In this document: positions 1 through 7,605 of the stretch, piece after piece
Layout: every line of letters starts with the position of its first letter
How positions within the stretch are numbered: the stretch's first letter is position 1
Assembly (NCBI RefSeq): GCF_024622975.1
Contig: NZ_JANJZT010000022.1
Location: 1-64,000, forward strand
Length of the DNA stretch: 64,000 nt
Reading direction: 5' to 3'
Source: Blautia caecimuris
GTDB lineage: Bacteria; Bacillota; Clostridia; Lachnospirales; Lachnospiraceae
The notes under the pieces: generated by a model
What the model saw: only the letters and a program-made list of their open reading frames with translations
What the model was told of the DNA's origin: nothing
Database searches by the model: none
Program-made: the position numbers and the translations under genes

Positions 1-126
1 GAGAATCTGGCAGACAGCCAGGAGCAGTATCAGATGGCTTTTATAAAATGTCAATATACGAATGATTACCTACTTACGGTCAAAATGGGCTTGTCCACCA
101 GTAATTTGGCCACTATAAACCCATAA
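1..126 (+). CDS. possible C-terminal end of an unidentified protein (cut by window start)
   Basis: Frame 1 is open from the first base to a TAA at 124-126, giving 41 residues of ordinary, mixed composition ending STSNLATINP. An open run this short has roughly a one in seven chance of being accidental, so this is only a possible gene end. It would converge on rpsI, with the hairpin at 183-218 between them. I do not recognise the family. Confidence 0.4.
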   Translation, partial: ENLADSQEQYQMAFIKCQYTNDYLLTVKMGLSTSNLATINP

Positions 127-182
127 ATTTCCGTTCAAATTCCATCAAAACCGAACAGTCCAGACAGAATTTTGGGCATAGA

Positions 183-218
183 AAAAGCCCGGAAAATGGC
201 GTATTTCCGGGCTTTTTT
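183..218 (-). terminator. native rplM-rpsI terminator, now separated from rpsI by the mobile element
   Basis: An AAAGCCCGGAAA / TTTCCGGGCTTT stem is followed on the minus strand by T-rich sequence, and is A/T-flanked so it could work both ways. It begins about 18 nt outside the left att core. Before insertion it would have lain just past the rpsI stop codon, so I infer it is the displaced ribosomal operon terminator. It may also serve the possible gene ending at 126. Confidence 0.7.
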
Positions 219-235
219 AGCATTTTTAAGCAGTC

Positions 236-256
236 GATTATCTCTTGCGTAACTGA
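236..256. repeat. attL core
   Basis: GATTATCTCTTGC at 236-248 is identical to 12138-12150. After a 2-nt mismatch, AACTGA at 251-256 matches 12153-12158. The left side is chromosomal and keeps the rpsI terminator; the right side is the element. Confidence 0.85.
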
Positions 257-312
257 AATTAACGTTTAGATAACTTAGAAAGCTCGATTTTACCGGATTC
301 TTGGAATGCGGT

Positions 313-334
313 GTTGCAAACACGTTACAAACGC
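313..334. repeat. left arm-type integrase site (inferred)
   Basis: Two 11-bp units, GTTGCAAACAC and GTTACAAACGC, match the three units near the right end (12020-12052). Same-orientation copies just inside each att core are what arm-type sites of Tn916-like integrases look like. The function is inferred. Confidence 0.5.
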
Positions 335-376
335 AGAACTTCTCATTACTCCTCAGAACACCTCTAAATAATCATC

Positions 377-414
377 AAAGAAGGAGATAACTCAAACTGA
401 TATGCTCCTTCTTT
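377..414. terminator. hairpin beyond the ABC transporter operon
   Basis: A perfect 10-bp stem, AAAGAAGGAG / CTCCTTCTTT, has an 18-nt loop. On the plus strand it is followed by AATTTTTT, so it would best stop transcription entering from the left. On the minus strand it lies 50 nt after the ABC ATPase stop but lacks a good T run. Confidence 0.5.
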
Positions 415-465
415 AATTTTTTCTCATAATCTTATTTCCCTCTTGAAGTCCGATATGAAAGCCCT

Positions 466-1341
466 CTACTTATATTGGTTCGTCACATAAATATACGCAT
501 CCTCCAATGTTGCTGGGACTGACATACACTCCAATTCTGGCTGTATTTCAGAAATCACTCTTAACTGTAATCCACCCTCAATGTACTGTTTCGATGTAAT
601 ACGATATTTACGTTCCACTTCTCTCGTTTTTTCCTCATCTGGTACTTTGCAAACCCATATTTTTCCCTGTGCTTCTTCAGCCAAATTCTTCATAGAACCC
701 GCATATAAAAAGCTACCTTTGTGCATAATTGCAAGTTGGTTACAGGTCGCAGCTAAATCTTCTACCACATGAGTGGAAAACAAAACTGTCCTGTTCTCAG
801 AAAAATCTACTAATAAATTTCGGATACGAATACGTTCTTCTGGATCTAAGCCAGTAGTCGGTTCATCTACAATCAGAAATTCCGGTTCATTCAAAAGTGC
901 CTGCACCAATCCTACCCTTCTTTTCATGCCGCCTGATAACTGCTTCATTTTCTTCTTACGATGTTCTATAAGACTGGTCTTTTTCAAATAATAATCTATC
1001 CGCTTTCTACATTCTGCTTTCGGAACACCTGCCAGATCTCCCATATACTCCAAACACTCCTGAACCGTCAAATTAGGATACAGTTCAATTTCCTGTGGTA
1101 AATACCCTATCTTTCTTTGGATTTTTTCATAGTTTCCTTCGCTATACAAAATTCCGTCTAATGTAACCATTCCGTTTGTAGGTTTAAGCACAGTGGTCAA
1201 AACTCTCATCAAAGTTGTCTTTCCCGCTCCATTTTCTCCCAATAGTCCAAATATCCCATTTGGTATATCTAAATCTGCATGGTCGATTGCTGTGACACTA
1301 TTCTTAAATCTTACCGTTAAATCCTCAATATGAATACTCAT
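466..1341 (-). CDS. ABC transporter ATP-binding protein (BcrA/CcmA type)
   Basis: This 291-residue nucleotide-binding subunit should power export by the two membrane proteins encoded just upstream. Walker A is GENGAGKT (residues 35-42), the signature is LSGGM (135-139), and Walker B runs into DEPTTGLDP (about 159-167). The last 80 residues form the extra C-terminal domain common in BcrA-like exporters of antimicrobial peptides. It is the final gene of a five-gene minus-strand unit (response regulator, kinase, permease, permease, ATPase) with gaps of at most 83 nt. The pairing suggests export of, or defence against, a cell-envelope-active compound, with the kinase sensing the same stress. The substrate cannot be read from the sequence. 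The whole unit is cargo of the mobile element. Confidence 0.88.
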   Translation of the reverse strand: MSIHIEDLTVRFKNSVTAIDHADLDIPNGIFGLLGENGAGKTTLMRVLTTVLKPTNGMVTLDGILYSEGNYEKIQRKIGYLPQEIELYPNLTVQECLEYMGDLAGVPKAECRKRIDYYLKKTSLIEHRKKKMKQLSGGMKRRVGLVQALLNEPEFLIVDEPTTGLDPEERIRIRNLLVDFSENRTVLFSTHVVEDLAATCNQLAIMHKGSFLYAGSMKNLAEEAQGKIWVCKVPDEEKTREVERKYRITSKQYIEGGLQLRVISEIQPELECMSVPATLEDAYIYVTNQYK

Positions 1342-1345
1342 AAAT

Positions 1346-2005
1346 TTACCCTCTCTTTCTTACGATCTTCGGCAATGCCAGTAACAAAATCAGTCCGATA
1401 CAAATACACAAGCCTTTCCCATACAGCCATGTAATATCGGCAGTATTTTCTATATCTCTAAAAGAATAAGAAAACAGATTCCATGCTCCAAAAAGTTTAT
1501 CTCCACCTGTGGAATTTGTTGCTACCCATATCAAAAGACTGCTTCCAATTCCCATCCACATATTGCGAAAAAGCATAGACAATGTATTAGCCAATATTCC
1601 CCAAAAGAAAATAGTTACTACAATCGCCCCAAAACAGGTAATAAACTGAAGTATTTCACTTTCTGTTACTGGATGTGTAATTGGTTTCTGAAACGCAAAA
1701 AACAATCCATATCCAAGAACAGCGAGCAGCAGCAAAAAAGTTCCCTGTATCATCAGTCTCTGTATAATAGAATAGATTCTCTTTTTTATCTGATACAGTC
1801 TCTGAACTTCGGAACGGTTGCTTGTAATTTCCTGCACATAAGTATCTGCACAAAAAACAGCAGTCAATATCGCAAAAGGCGGCTCTATGGATAGTCCTAT
1901 TTCATACGTGAAAACAACTGCACGAATCACACTTAAAATTACAACAAAGGATACTGCATAAGCAATTTTATAAAATGGCAGAACAATCTTCATTTCCTTC
2001 TTCAT
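1346..2005 (-). CDS. ABC-2 type membrane protein, small permease
   Basis: A 219-residue protein made mostly of hydrophobic stretches, with about six membrane segments (near 12-30, 40-55, 85-105, 122-145, 150-165 and 195-212). It ends 4 nt before the ATPase gene and starts right after the longer permease, so the two are probably the halves of one exporter. It is short for an ABC-2 permease and has no large external domain. No substrate motif is visible. The family call rests on hydrophobicity and gene context. Confidence 0.7.
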   Translation of the reverse strand: MKKEMKIVLPFYKIAYAVSFVVILSVIRAVVFTYEIGLSIEPPFAILTAVFCADTYVQEITSNRSEVQRLYQIKKRIYSIIQRLMIQGTFLLLLAVLGYGLFFAFQKPITHPVTESEILQFITCFGAIVVTIFFWGILANTLSMLFRNMWMGIGSSLLIWVATNSTGGDKLFGAWNLFSYSFRDIENTADITWLYGKGLCICIGLILLLALPKIVRKRG

Positions 2006-3070
2006 TTATATTCGCCTCCGCTTCCAAATCTGTATCGAAATCAGTATAATTACTACCGATACAATAATAAGAAAACTTTGATTTAAGAGCGCCATCGGGG
2101 GCGGTGTCGTATCAAAAAGCTGCCCCGGAAATCGTACCATGATTGCCAAAGGTTTGCCCCAATATCCGTAAACTCCCTCTGCATTAGTTCCGCCCAAATT
2201 GGAATACACCATATAAAGAATCAAAAGTGGTACACCCGGAAGTGGATTTTTAAATATGAGTGAAATCAATGTATATATACTCACAATCATCAGCATATTA
2301 GGCAATATATAAAGTACCGTAGAAGCCACAAAATCCCATAGTCGCACTTCAAATCCACTATCCTTTGTATAGATGCGGCACAATACCCAAAACAGTATAT
2401 TCAAAATAGTTAGCACAAGCAAACAAATTGTAAATCCTGCACTCACTTTTCCCATTACATACTTCCCGGCAGTCACAGGCTTTGTATGCAACAATTCATA
2501 AGTATGCTTTTTTGTATCTTGTAAAAATAAAACCGCCAACATAATAATTGCAAAAAACACCATATACAGACCCGCAAAATCAGCAAATTTTCTTGCGTAA
2601 TAAAAAGAAAATGTCTTATCTTCCAATTTTTTATCTAGATATGCGTTGATTTCTTCTGCCGTTCCCTTATAATACGTACTGTCCTCGTATAAATACCTTG
2701 CCCCGTACCAGTCATATTCCTGCTCCAAATACGCATAGGCCTCTTTTAAATTCATGCTTTCCAGCTTTTCAATGACATTCTGTGCTTCTGAATCCGTCAA
2801 TCCAAACACATCCGTTAATTTTATTTTTACCTTTTCATGCCATACCTCTCTGTGCTTTTCAGGCGTGGCTGGAATATAGCCCTCATACACTTCTCCTTCA
2901 ACCGAAGTGTTGGACTGATCATTGATGATTTCCTCCCCCGTTGTAAGATAATGTGTGGTTAAATATGGACTTGTCGCATTAAACACACCATAAATCACAA
3001 GCAGAACACCTACCCAAAATAACGGTCGCTTTAGATAATTCCTAATCTCTCTTTTAAAAATAGCAATCAT
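2006..3070 (-). CDS. ABC-2 type membrane protein with large external domain
   Basis: This 354-residue permease has one membrane segment near residues 15-32, a polar, probably external stretch of about 130 residues (35-165), and then at least five more membrane segments to the C-terminus. That layout is typical of ABC-2 permeases beside BcrA-type ATPases. It abuts the next permease gene with no gap and follows the kinase gene by 83 nt. The external domain is a candidate for substrate contact. The start has GGAGGA-type sequence just upstream. Confidence 0.75.
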   Translation of the reverse strand: MIAIFKREIRNYLKRPLFWVGVLLVIYGVFNATSPYLTTHYLTTGEEIINDQSNTSVEGEVYEGYIPATPEKHREVWHEKVKIKLTDVFGLTDSEAQNVIEKLESMNLKEAYAYLEQEYDWYGARYLYEDSTYYKGTAEEINAYLDKKLEDKTFSFYYARKFADFAGLYMVFFAIIMLAVLFLQDTKKHTYELLHTKPVTAGKYVMGKVSAGFTICLLVLTILNILFWVLCRIYTKDSGFEVRLWDFVASTVLYILPNMLMIVSIYTLISLIFKNPLPGVPLLILYMVYSNLGGTNAEGVYGYWGKPLAIMVRFPGQLFDTTPPPMALLNQSFLIIVSVVIILISIQIWKRRRI

Positions 3071-3153
3071 ACGTATTCCTCCTTTCCTTCGTTATAGACA
3101 TCATAAAATATAAATCACAACAAAAAGACAACAGCATAAAAAAATCGGACCGC

Positions 3154-4335
3154 TCATGCAATCCGATGAAATACTGCTGTTATTACAGCTCCACTCTGTT
3201 TTTCATTTTCTATCAGTAACTGACCACCATGCTTTTCACAATACAATCTGCTGATATACATGCCCATTCCTGAATGTTTCAAACTGTCTTTCACATTTTG
3301 CTGATAAAAAAGCTCTGTTGCCTTTTGCTTATCTATTGTAAATCCCACTCCATCATCCTTTATTCTGATCTGTAATTCAGAACAGGTAAGAAACACTTCC
3401 ATTTCCACTTTTGTCTTGGCGTAACGAAAGGCATTTGACAAAAGGTTTTCTATAACCTCTAAAATCACTTCCTTATCTCCTGAAAATTTTTCTTCTGTTT
3501 CCGAACATTCTAATTCATATAGCTTTCCAAATTTTTTCCTAAACACGTTCATCTCTGCCCGTACGTCTATTTCTACCTGTTTACTGGTAATTTCTTCTGC
3601 TACTAACTCCCTTGTATCTAAACTGCTCATCTTTCGCATAGTTTCCACAAAGATATCCATACGTTCAATCTGTTTTTTGCTTTCATTTACCATTTCTAAG
3701 GCTTGCTCCATATTTATCTCTTTCTTCGGAAGATATTCTGAAAGCATTTCCTGATACCCCTCCAGCACAGAGAGCGGAGAACGTATATCATGTGCAATGG
3801 CAGCCCGCAAAGCCTTTTCTTCCTCAAGCATTTTCCATAACTGTTGATTATTCTCTGCCAGCTGTCCTCTCATTCGTTCAAACTCTTTGCACAATCCGCC
3901 CATCTCATCTTCATTTTCATAAGTGATATGGAAATCTAAATTATTTCGACCAACTTGTCGGGAAGCCAGTTCTAATTCTTCGATAGGGCATTTCAGTTTA
4001 TGCTTATAAAAAAGAAATACCGCTATAATACTCCCTGCAACAGATACGATAAGCACTGTAAATGTCTGAAGAAAATCACATATTTCCGATACATGATAAT
4101 CAAATTCTTTCATTTCATAAGAATGTGGTCTCGGAACATCTGGCAAATACCTTCTACCATCCCCTTCAGCCATTTCAAAATATTCTTCTTGGTCTACATA
4201 ATTCCACCAAATGTTGTTTTGTACTGTGCTTGCTATTCGCATAATTAGTGCTGAAAGATAAAAACTAATTATTAAACTAATTATCATATACAAAACAATG
4301 GTTTTCCTTAACGAAAGATTTTTTATTTTGCCCAT
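3154..4335 (-). CDS. sensor histidine kinase (IME cargo)
   Basis: A 393-residue membrane kinase with membrane segments near 12-32 and 90-110 flanking a 55-residue extracellular loop. A HAMP-like linker follows (about 111-165), then the phospho-acceptor box AIAHDIRSPLS with His182, and an ATPase domain with N, DDGVGF and GMGMYIS boxes. It overlaps the response regulator gene by 13 nt, so the two are co-translated partners. The short sensor loop and the adjacent ABC exporter fit the intramembrane or peptide-antibiotic sensing kinases of Firmicutes. The ligand is unknown. Confidence 0.9.
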   Translation of the reverse strand: MGKIKNLSLRKTIVLYMIISLIISFYLSALIMRIASTVQNNIWWNYVDQEEYFEMAEGDGRRYLPDVPRPHSYEMKEFDYHVSEICDFLQTFTVLIVSVAGSIIAVFLFYKHKLKCPIEELELASRQVGRNNLDFHITYENEDEMGGLCKEFERMRGQLAENNQQLWKMLEEEKALRAAIAHDIRSPLSVLEGYQEMLSEYLPKKEINMEQALEMVNESKKQIERMDIFVETMRKMSSLDTRELVAEEITSKQVEIDVRAEMNVFRKKFGKLYELECSETEEKFSGDKEVILEVIENLLSNAFRYAKTKVEMEVFLTCSELQIRIKDDGVGFTIDKQKATELFYQQNVKDSLKHSGMGMYISRLYCEKHGGQLLIENEKQSGAVITAVFHRIA

Positions 4336-4997
4336 TTATATCCCCTCCCCCATACCGTTGCAATATATTCGTGTTCCGAATACATTTTCATTTTCTTGCG
4401 GATTCTGCGAATCAACTCCGTAACCACCCGGCTGTCCCCTTCTGCATCATATCCGCCAATCTTCTCATAGATTCGTTCTTTATCAAATACCATTTCAGGG
4501 TTCATAGACAAAAATTCTATGATCTCATACTCTAATTTCGTAAGATCTAAAGTTTTTTCCTTAATATGTACACATTTGCTGGCATAGTCAATTACTAAAT
4601 CCCCATAAAACCGTTGTTCTGTTTTCCTATGTAAACGTTCCTCACGTTTCAAGTGAGCAATAATTCTGGCATCCAGTTCTTTCAAACTGAACGGTTTCAA
4701 AACATAATCATCTCCACCGGACAGCAGCCCCATTACCCGATCCTGTTCTTCTACCTTAGCAGTCAAAAAAATAATTGGACAGGAAACCCTATCTCTGATT
4801 CTTCTGCATACTTCAATCCCATCCATTCCCGGCATATTCACATCCAATAGGATAATATCAGGGTTTGCATTTATCTTTTCCATTGCTTCTATGCCATTTT
4901 CTGCAATCATTACCGTATAATTCTTCAATGTAAAGTATTGATTCAGCATTTTTAGCAATTCTCTATCATCATCAACCATTAAAATCTTATAATTCAT
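4323..4997 (-). CDS. OmpR-family response regulator (IME cargo)
   Basis: This 224-residue regulator has a receiver domain (acidic DDD at 9-11, phospho-acceptor Asp52 in LLDVNMPG, conserved TAK and KPF) and a C-terminal winged helix ending in VWGRGYKW. I start it at 4997 because GAGGTGG lies just upstream; an in-frame ATG at 5018 lacks such a site. It is the first gene of the cargo operon and is preceded by a good promoter (5030-5058). It probably activates the exporter when the kinase is stimulated. Confidence 0.9.
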   Translation of the reverse strand: MNYKILMVDDDRELLKMLNQYFTLKNYTVMIAENGIEAMEKINANPDIILLDVNMPGMDGIEVCRRIRDRVSCPIIFLTAKVEEQDRVMGLLSGGDDYVLKPFSLKELDARIIAHLKREERLHRKTEQRFYGDLVIDYASKCVHIKEKTLDLTKLEYEIIEFLSMNPEMVFDKERIYEKIGGYDAEGDSRVVTELIRRIRKKMKMYSEHEYIATVWGRGYKWAK

Positions 4998-5029
4998 AAA
5001 GTCCACCTCTGATTCCATACTGTCTTTTC

Positions 5030-5058
5030 ATTATAGTATAGCTTATAAAAAGCAACAA
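5030..5058 (-). promoter_or_regulatory. promoter of the two-component/ABC cargo operon
   Basis: TTGTTG (-35) and TATAAT (-10) are separated by exactly 17 nt on the minus strand. The -10 box is about 33 nt from the response regulator start. Read from the sequence; not tested. Confidence 0.65.
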
Positions 5059-5076
5059 ATAAACAACAACTCATCG

Positions 5077-5110
5077 AAAAGGGCACAGTTCACTCGGAAC
5101 TGCGCCTTTT
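5077..5110 (-). terminator. terminator after tnpV
   Basis: AAAAGGGCACAGTTC pairs with GAACTGCGCCTTTT (one mismatch) across a 5-nt loop. It lies between the tnpV stop and the cargo promoter, so it would insulate the mobilization genes from the cargo operon. Confidence 0.6.
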
Positions 5111-5129
5111 CTCTTCCCAAAATATTCCT

Positions 5130-5507
5130 TTATAGAAAAATAATCTCTTTATCTACAATCTCCCTCGCACACGCTTGTATATTGTTCATTTTTGCTACCC
5201 ATTCCATCTGATTTTCTGCCTTTAACTGTTCTGTAATGCCTTGTGCCTGTTTCATCTGCTCTACAATCCTTTCAAAGCGTTCCTGTGCCTGTTCTTCTAT
5301 ATCTGCAAGATAACTATTCAGCCTGCCATTTGTAAGCAGAGTAATATAAATGGCTCTCTTATGCTCTTTCAAATAGCGTTTATGTCTTTGTCCCCATACG
5401 CCAATAAATCTTTGTTCTTCTTCCTCTGGCAAGGTAAGACAGGGGATAAGATAATCCCCATGTCTGATATAAGTGCCGCTCATTTCTTCAAATATTGTTT
5501 TTTTCAT
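5130..5507 (-). CDS. tnpV: TnpV family protein
   Basis: A 125-residue protein with the hallmarks of the TnpV family of clostridial transposons: an N-terminal KKTIFEEMSGTY motif, GVWGQRH, LLTNGRLN-YLADI in the middle, and QMEWVAKMNNIQ near the end. I start it at the fifth residue of the longest frame, where AAAGGTGG has proper spacing. TnpV proteins are found widely in Firmicutes mobile elements. Their biochemical role is not established, and despite the name they carry no known transposase active site. It lies directly after the relaxase gene, suggesting shared transcription. Confidence 0.88.
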   Translation of the reverse strand: MKKTIFEEMSGTYIRHGDYLIPCLTLPEEEEQRFIGVWGQRHKRYLKEHKRAIYITLLTNGRLNSYLADIEEQAQERFERIVEQMKQAQGITEQLKAENQMEWVAKMNNIQACAREIVDKEIIFL

Positions 5508-5524
5508 AATCATTTCCACCTTTC

Positions 5525-6955
5525 TTATCGTTCTCTATCCATAGATTTCTTCTTAACTGACCGTTTCGGCTGCTGTCTGCCTTCCTGCTGATAGCGGTAC
5601 AATTTTTCCAATACGCTTATTTTTTTCGGTTGTTCTAATGGATTTTCTTTCTTCTGCTCCATCTGATTTTTCCATACTCGCAGTTCTTCATTATATTCCA
5701 TAATTAGCGCTTCTGCCTTGTTATAAACCTTCTGAAAGGCTTGCACATTAGGATAACCTTCACGTTTTACTATCTGCTCCATACTCTTGTGCAGACGCTT
5801 TTCCAAATCCTCTAACAGTTCAATTTTCCCTTCCAGAGATTTTCGTTCTTTGCCTTTAAAGAACCCTCGCAGCTCTGACAGTTGCTTTTTCAAAGAAGAA
5901 ATATCCTGCTGTGTGCGTTTTATCTCCCTTGACTGTCCCTGCAAGTCATACATGACCTTCTGCATATCTTTCCACTCTTGCAAATCAATCTTTGGTACAG
6001 GTTTAGGCGGCAGCTTAAATTTGAAAATCACTTCCTGTAAAAAGTCTTTTGCCCCTCGGATAATCTGTCGAAACATATCCGGCAGCCAACCGTGTGTCCT
6101 GATAGATTGCAGCGTTTCATCTGTGATTTTTTCCTGCTTAATCTTCAAAATATCTTCTTCAGGAACACCCTCGACTAATGCCACATCAACTGTCCGATTC
6201 CATTCCTGCCTTGCCGCATTGTCTGCCTTTATCTCCTCTGCCTTCGGATTGTTCTTTCCGATTTTCTTCGTTGCCAGATAAACGCCGCCCTGTTGGAATA
6301 CAGAAAGTTTTTCTGATTCTTCTTTTACATAGCAGTTAATTGTATCAGTAAACAGTTCTTTCACTTCTTTGGTAAAGGCTTTGTTCTTAAACCATTCCTC
6401 TTTTTTTGTGAAGATATGACTGTCATATACTTCCCCTTTAGGGATAATGCTGCACCCTGCTCGGATATTTCCCTGCTCGTCTAAAATCTCTTTTTTTGTG
6501 CGTCTATGCTTTCCCTGTTCATCATAAAACATATTTCGGGTGGCAATCTTCACTTCGGGCTGCTCCAACATTTTCCGTTCGCTGAATACCAGATGGATAT
6601 GGTAATTCGTCTTTGTCTTGTTGTGATGAAGGGCTGCGCTGCACTCCACTCCATATCTTTTATGAAAAGTCTCTGTAAAAATTCTTACCACATCACCTGA
6701 CCTGTACTGAACAAAACTTTCGGGAAGTGCTATGATGAACTCACGCCCTTCGATACATTTCCCTGCTGATCCGCTCGCCTTAAAATCCAACTGATTTTCT
6801 ATCGCAAGATTTTTCCAAAACTCCGGTGTTGCCCCTTCTGTCTGATAGGTAGCATAGAGATATTCCTGTCTTTTCGGATTGGAGATATAATCAATACGCC
6901 CTGCCATATCGGACAGCTTACTTTGTCTGATAAATGAATGTCTGCCTATAAGCAT
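5525..6955 (-). CDS. MobA/MobL family relaxase
   Basis: This 476-residue protein should nick the element at oriT and pilot the single strand into a recipient. The N-terminal 130 residues contain the family signature: LIGRHSFIRQSK start, a conserved GREFIIALPE (70-79), His110-His111 and the metal-binding HIH at 119-121 followed by LVFSERK. The C-terminal 200 residues are highly charged and probably coiled coil. AAAGGAGG abuts the ATG at 6955 with almost no spacer, so the true start may be slightly downstream. The gene lies beside a GC-rich hairpin region (6961-7100) that I take for its oriT. Without mating-pore genes it must use another element's channel. Confidence 0.88.
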   Translation of the reverse strand: MLIGRHSFIRQSKLSDMAGRIDYISNPKRQEYLYATYQTEGATPEFWKNLAIENQLDFKASGSAGKCIEGREFIIALPESFVQYRSGDVVRIFTETFHKRYGVECSAALHHNKTKTNYHIHLVFSERKMLEQPEVKIATRNMFYDEQGKHRRTKKEILDEQGNIRAGCSIIPKGEVYDSHIFTKKEEWFKNKAFTKEVKELFTDTINCYVKEESEKLSVFQQGGVYLATKKIGKNNPKAEEIKADNAARQEWNRTVDVALVEGVPEEDILKIKQEKITDETLQSIRTHGWLPDMFRQIIRGAKDFLQEVIFKFKLPPKPVPKIDLQEWKDMQKVMYDLQGQSREIKRTQQDISSLKKQLSELRGFFKGKERKSLEGKIELLEDLEKRLHKSMEQIVKREGYPNVQAFQKVYNKAEALIMEYNEELRVWKNQMEQKKENPLEQPKKISVLEKLYRYQQEGRQQPKRSVKKKSMDRER

Positions 6956-6960
6956 CCTCC

Positions 6961-7100
6961 TTTCTCGGCTTGCGCCGGCTTTGCTACGAGTAGGTGCATA
7001 GGCACCTGTTTACGAACTTATCCGCCTGTCGGCGGTACAGCTCCCGGCAGGGCGAAATACGCAGAGCATAAACGAAGTTTGTGTGATGGGTGTATTTCGC
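6961..7100. other. candidate oriT of the element
   Basis: This non-coding stretch just upstream of the relaxase is much more GC-rich than its surroundings. It carries three inverted repeats: AGGTGC/GCACCT (6992-7007), CCGCC/GGCGG (7022-7035) and GCGAAATAC/GTATTTCGC (7052-7060 with 7092-7100). Position beside the relaxase and stacked hairpins are typical of oriT regions. I cannot name the nick site. Confidence 0.55.
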
Positions 7101-7141
7101 TCTCAAACGCCGAGGGCTTATTTTTGTTTAACAAAGTCCGA

Positions 7142-7402
7142 TTACTTCTCGGACACACGCTTAGATTTATGGGCGTATCCGCCCTTTTGATCTGCCCGTA
7201 TCCGGGCTGCTTTTTCTATGACTGACAGCAGATGATCTACGGTACTTTCTTCCCAGCCCGCAAGCCATATCAGAGTTTTTTCCTCTGCTTTTGTCAGTTC
7301 CACGTCTGCCAGTACCTTGTTCATTTTTTGTATCTGCCTGCCCTCCATCTCATAAAATAAATCATTCACATTTCTGCTTTCTCTTTCCGGCTGCTTTAAC
7401 AT
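7142..7402 (-). CDS. small hypothetical protein of the mobilization region
   Basis: An 86-residue charged protein with a GGGAG ribosome site upstream and a likely helical middle (LTKAEEKTLIWLAGWEES). It lies between the putative oriT and the replication genes, the place where accessory relaxosome proteins are often encoded. I see no recognisable DNA-binding motif and do not assign a function. Confidence 0.65.
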   Translation of the reverse strand: MLKQPERESRNVNDLFYEMEGRQIQKMNKVLADVELTKAEEKTLIWLAGWEESTVDHLLSVIEKAARIRADQKGGYAHKSKRVSEK

Positions 7403-7449
7403 CTACAACACTCCCTTCTGCTAAAAAATAAAATAAATTTAAAAATTAC

Positions 7450-7605
7450 ACGTATAAGCGTATAAACGTATCTTCCATACTTTTCAGAAACCTGTAATCC
7501 CTTGATTTTCCTGAGAATATACGCATATACGCTTCTTTGAAAAATTCTTTTTTATCGGTTTTTCATCCGTATCAACGGTAACTGTCTATGCGTATCTGCG
7601 TATGG
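7450..7605. repeat. CGTAT iteron-like cluster, possible replication origin
   Basis: CGTAT or its complement ATACG occurs eight times in about 155 bp: forward at 7451, 7459, 7467, 7568, 7591 and 7599, reverse at 7519 and 7527. Pairs are spaced 8 nt apart. The cluster straddles the end of the helicase gene in otherwise AT-rich DNA. Placement next to primase and SF3 helicase genes suggests an initiator binding region; this is inference. Confidence 0.5.

Noticed and set aside
135-323. A 62-residue frame across the left end of the mobile element
   Set aside because: It reads through the terminator and attL, has no ribosome site and no recognisable motif.
5130-5507. A transposase for the tnpV gene
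   Set aside because: The protein is short and shows no DDE, serine or tyrosine recombinase residues; the name is historical.
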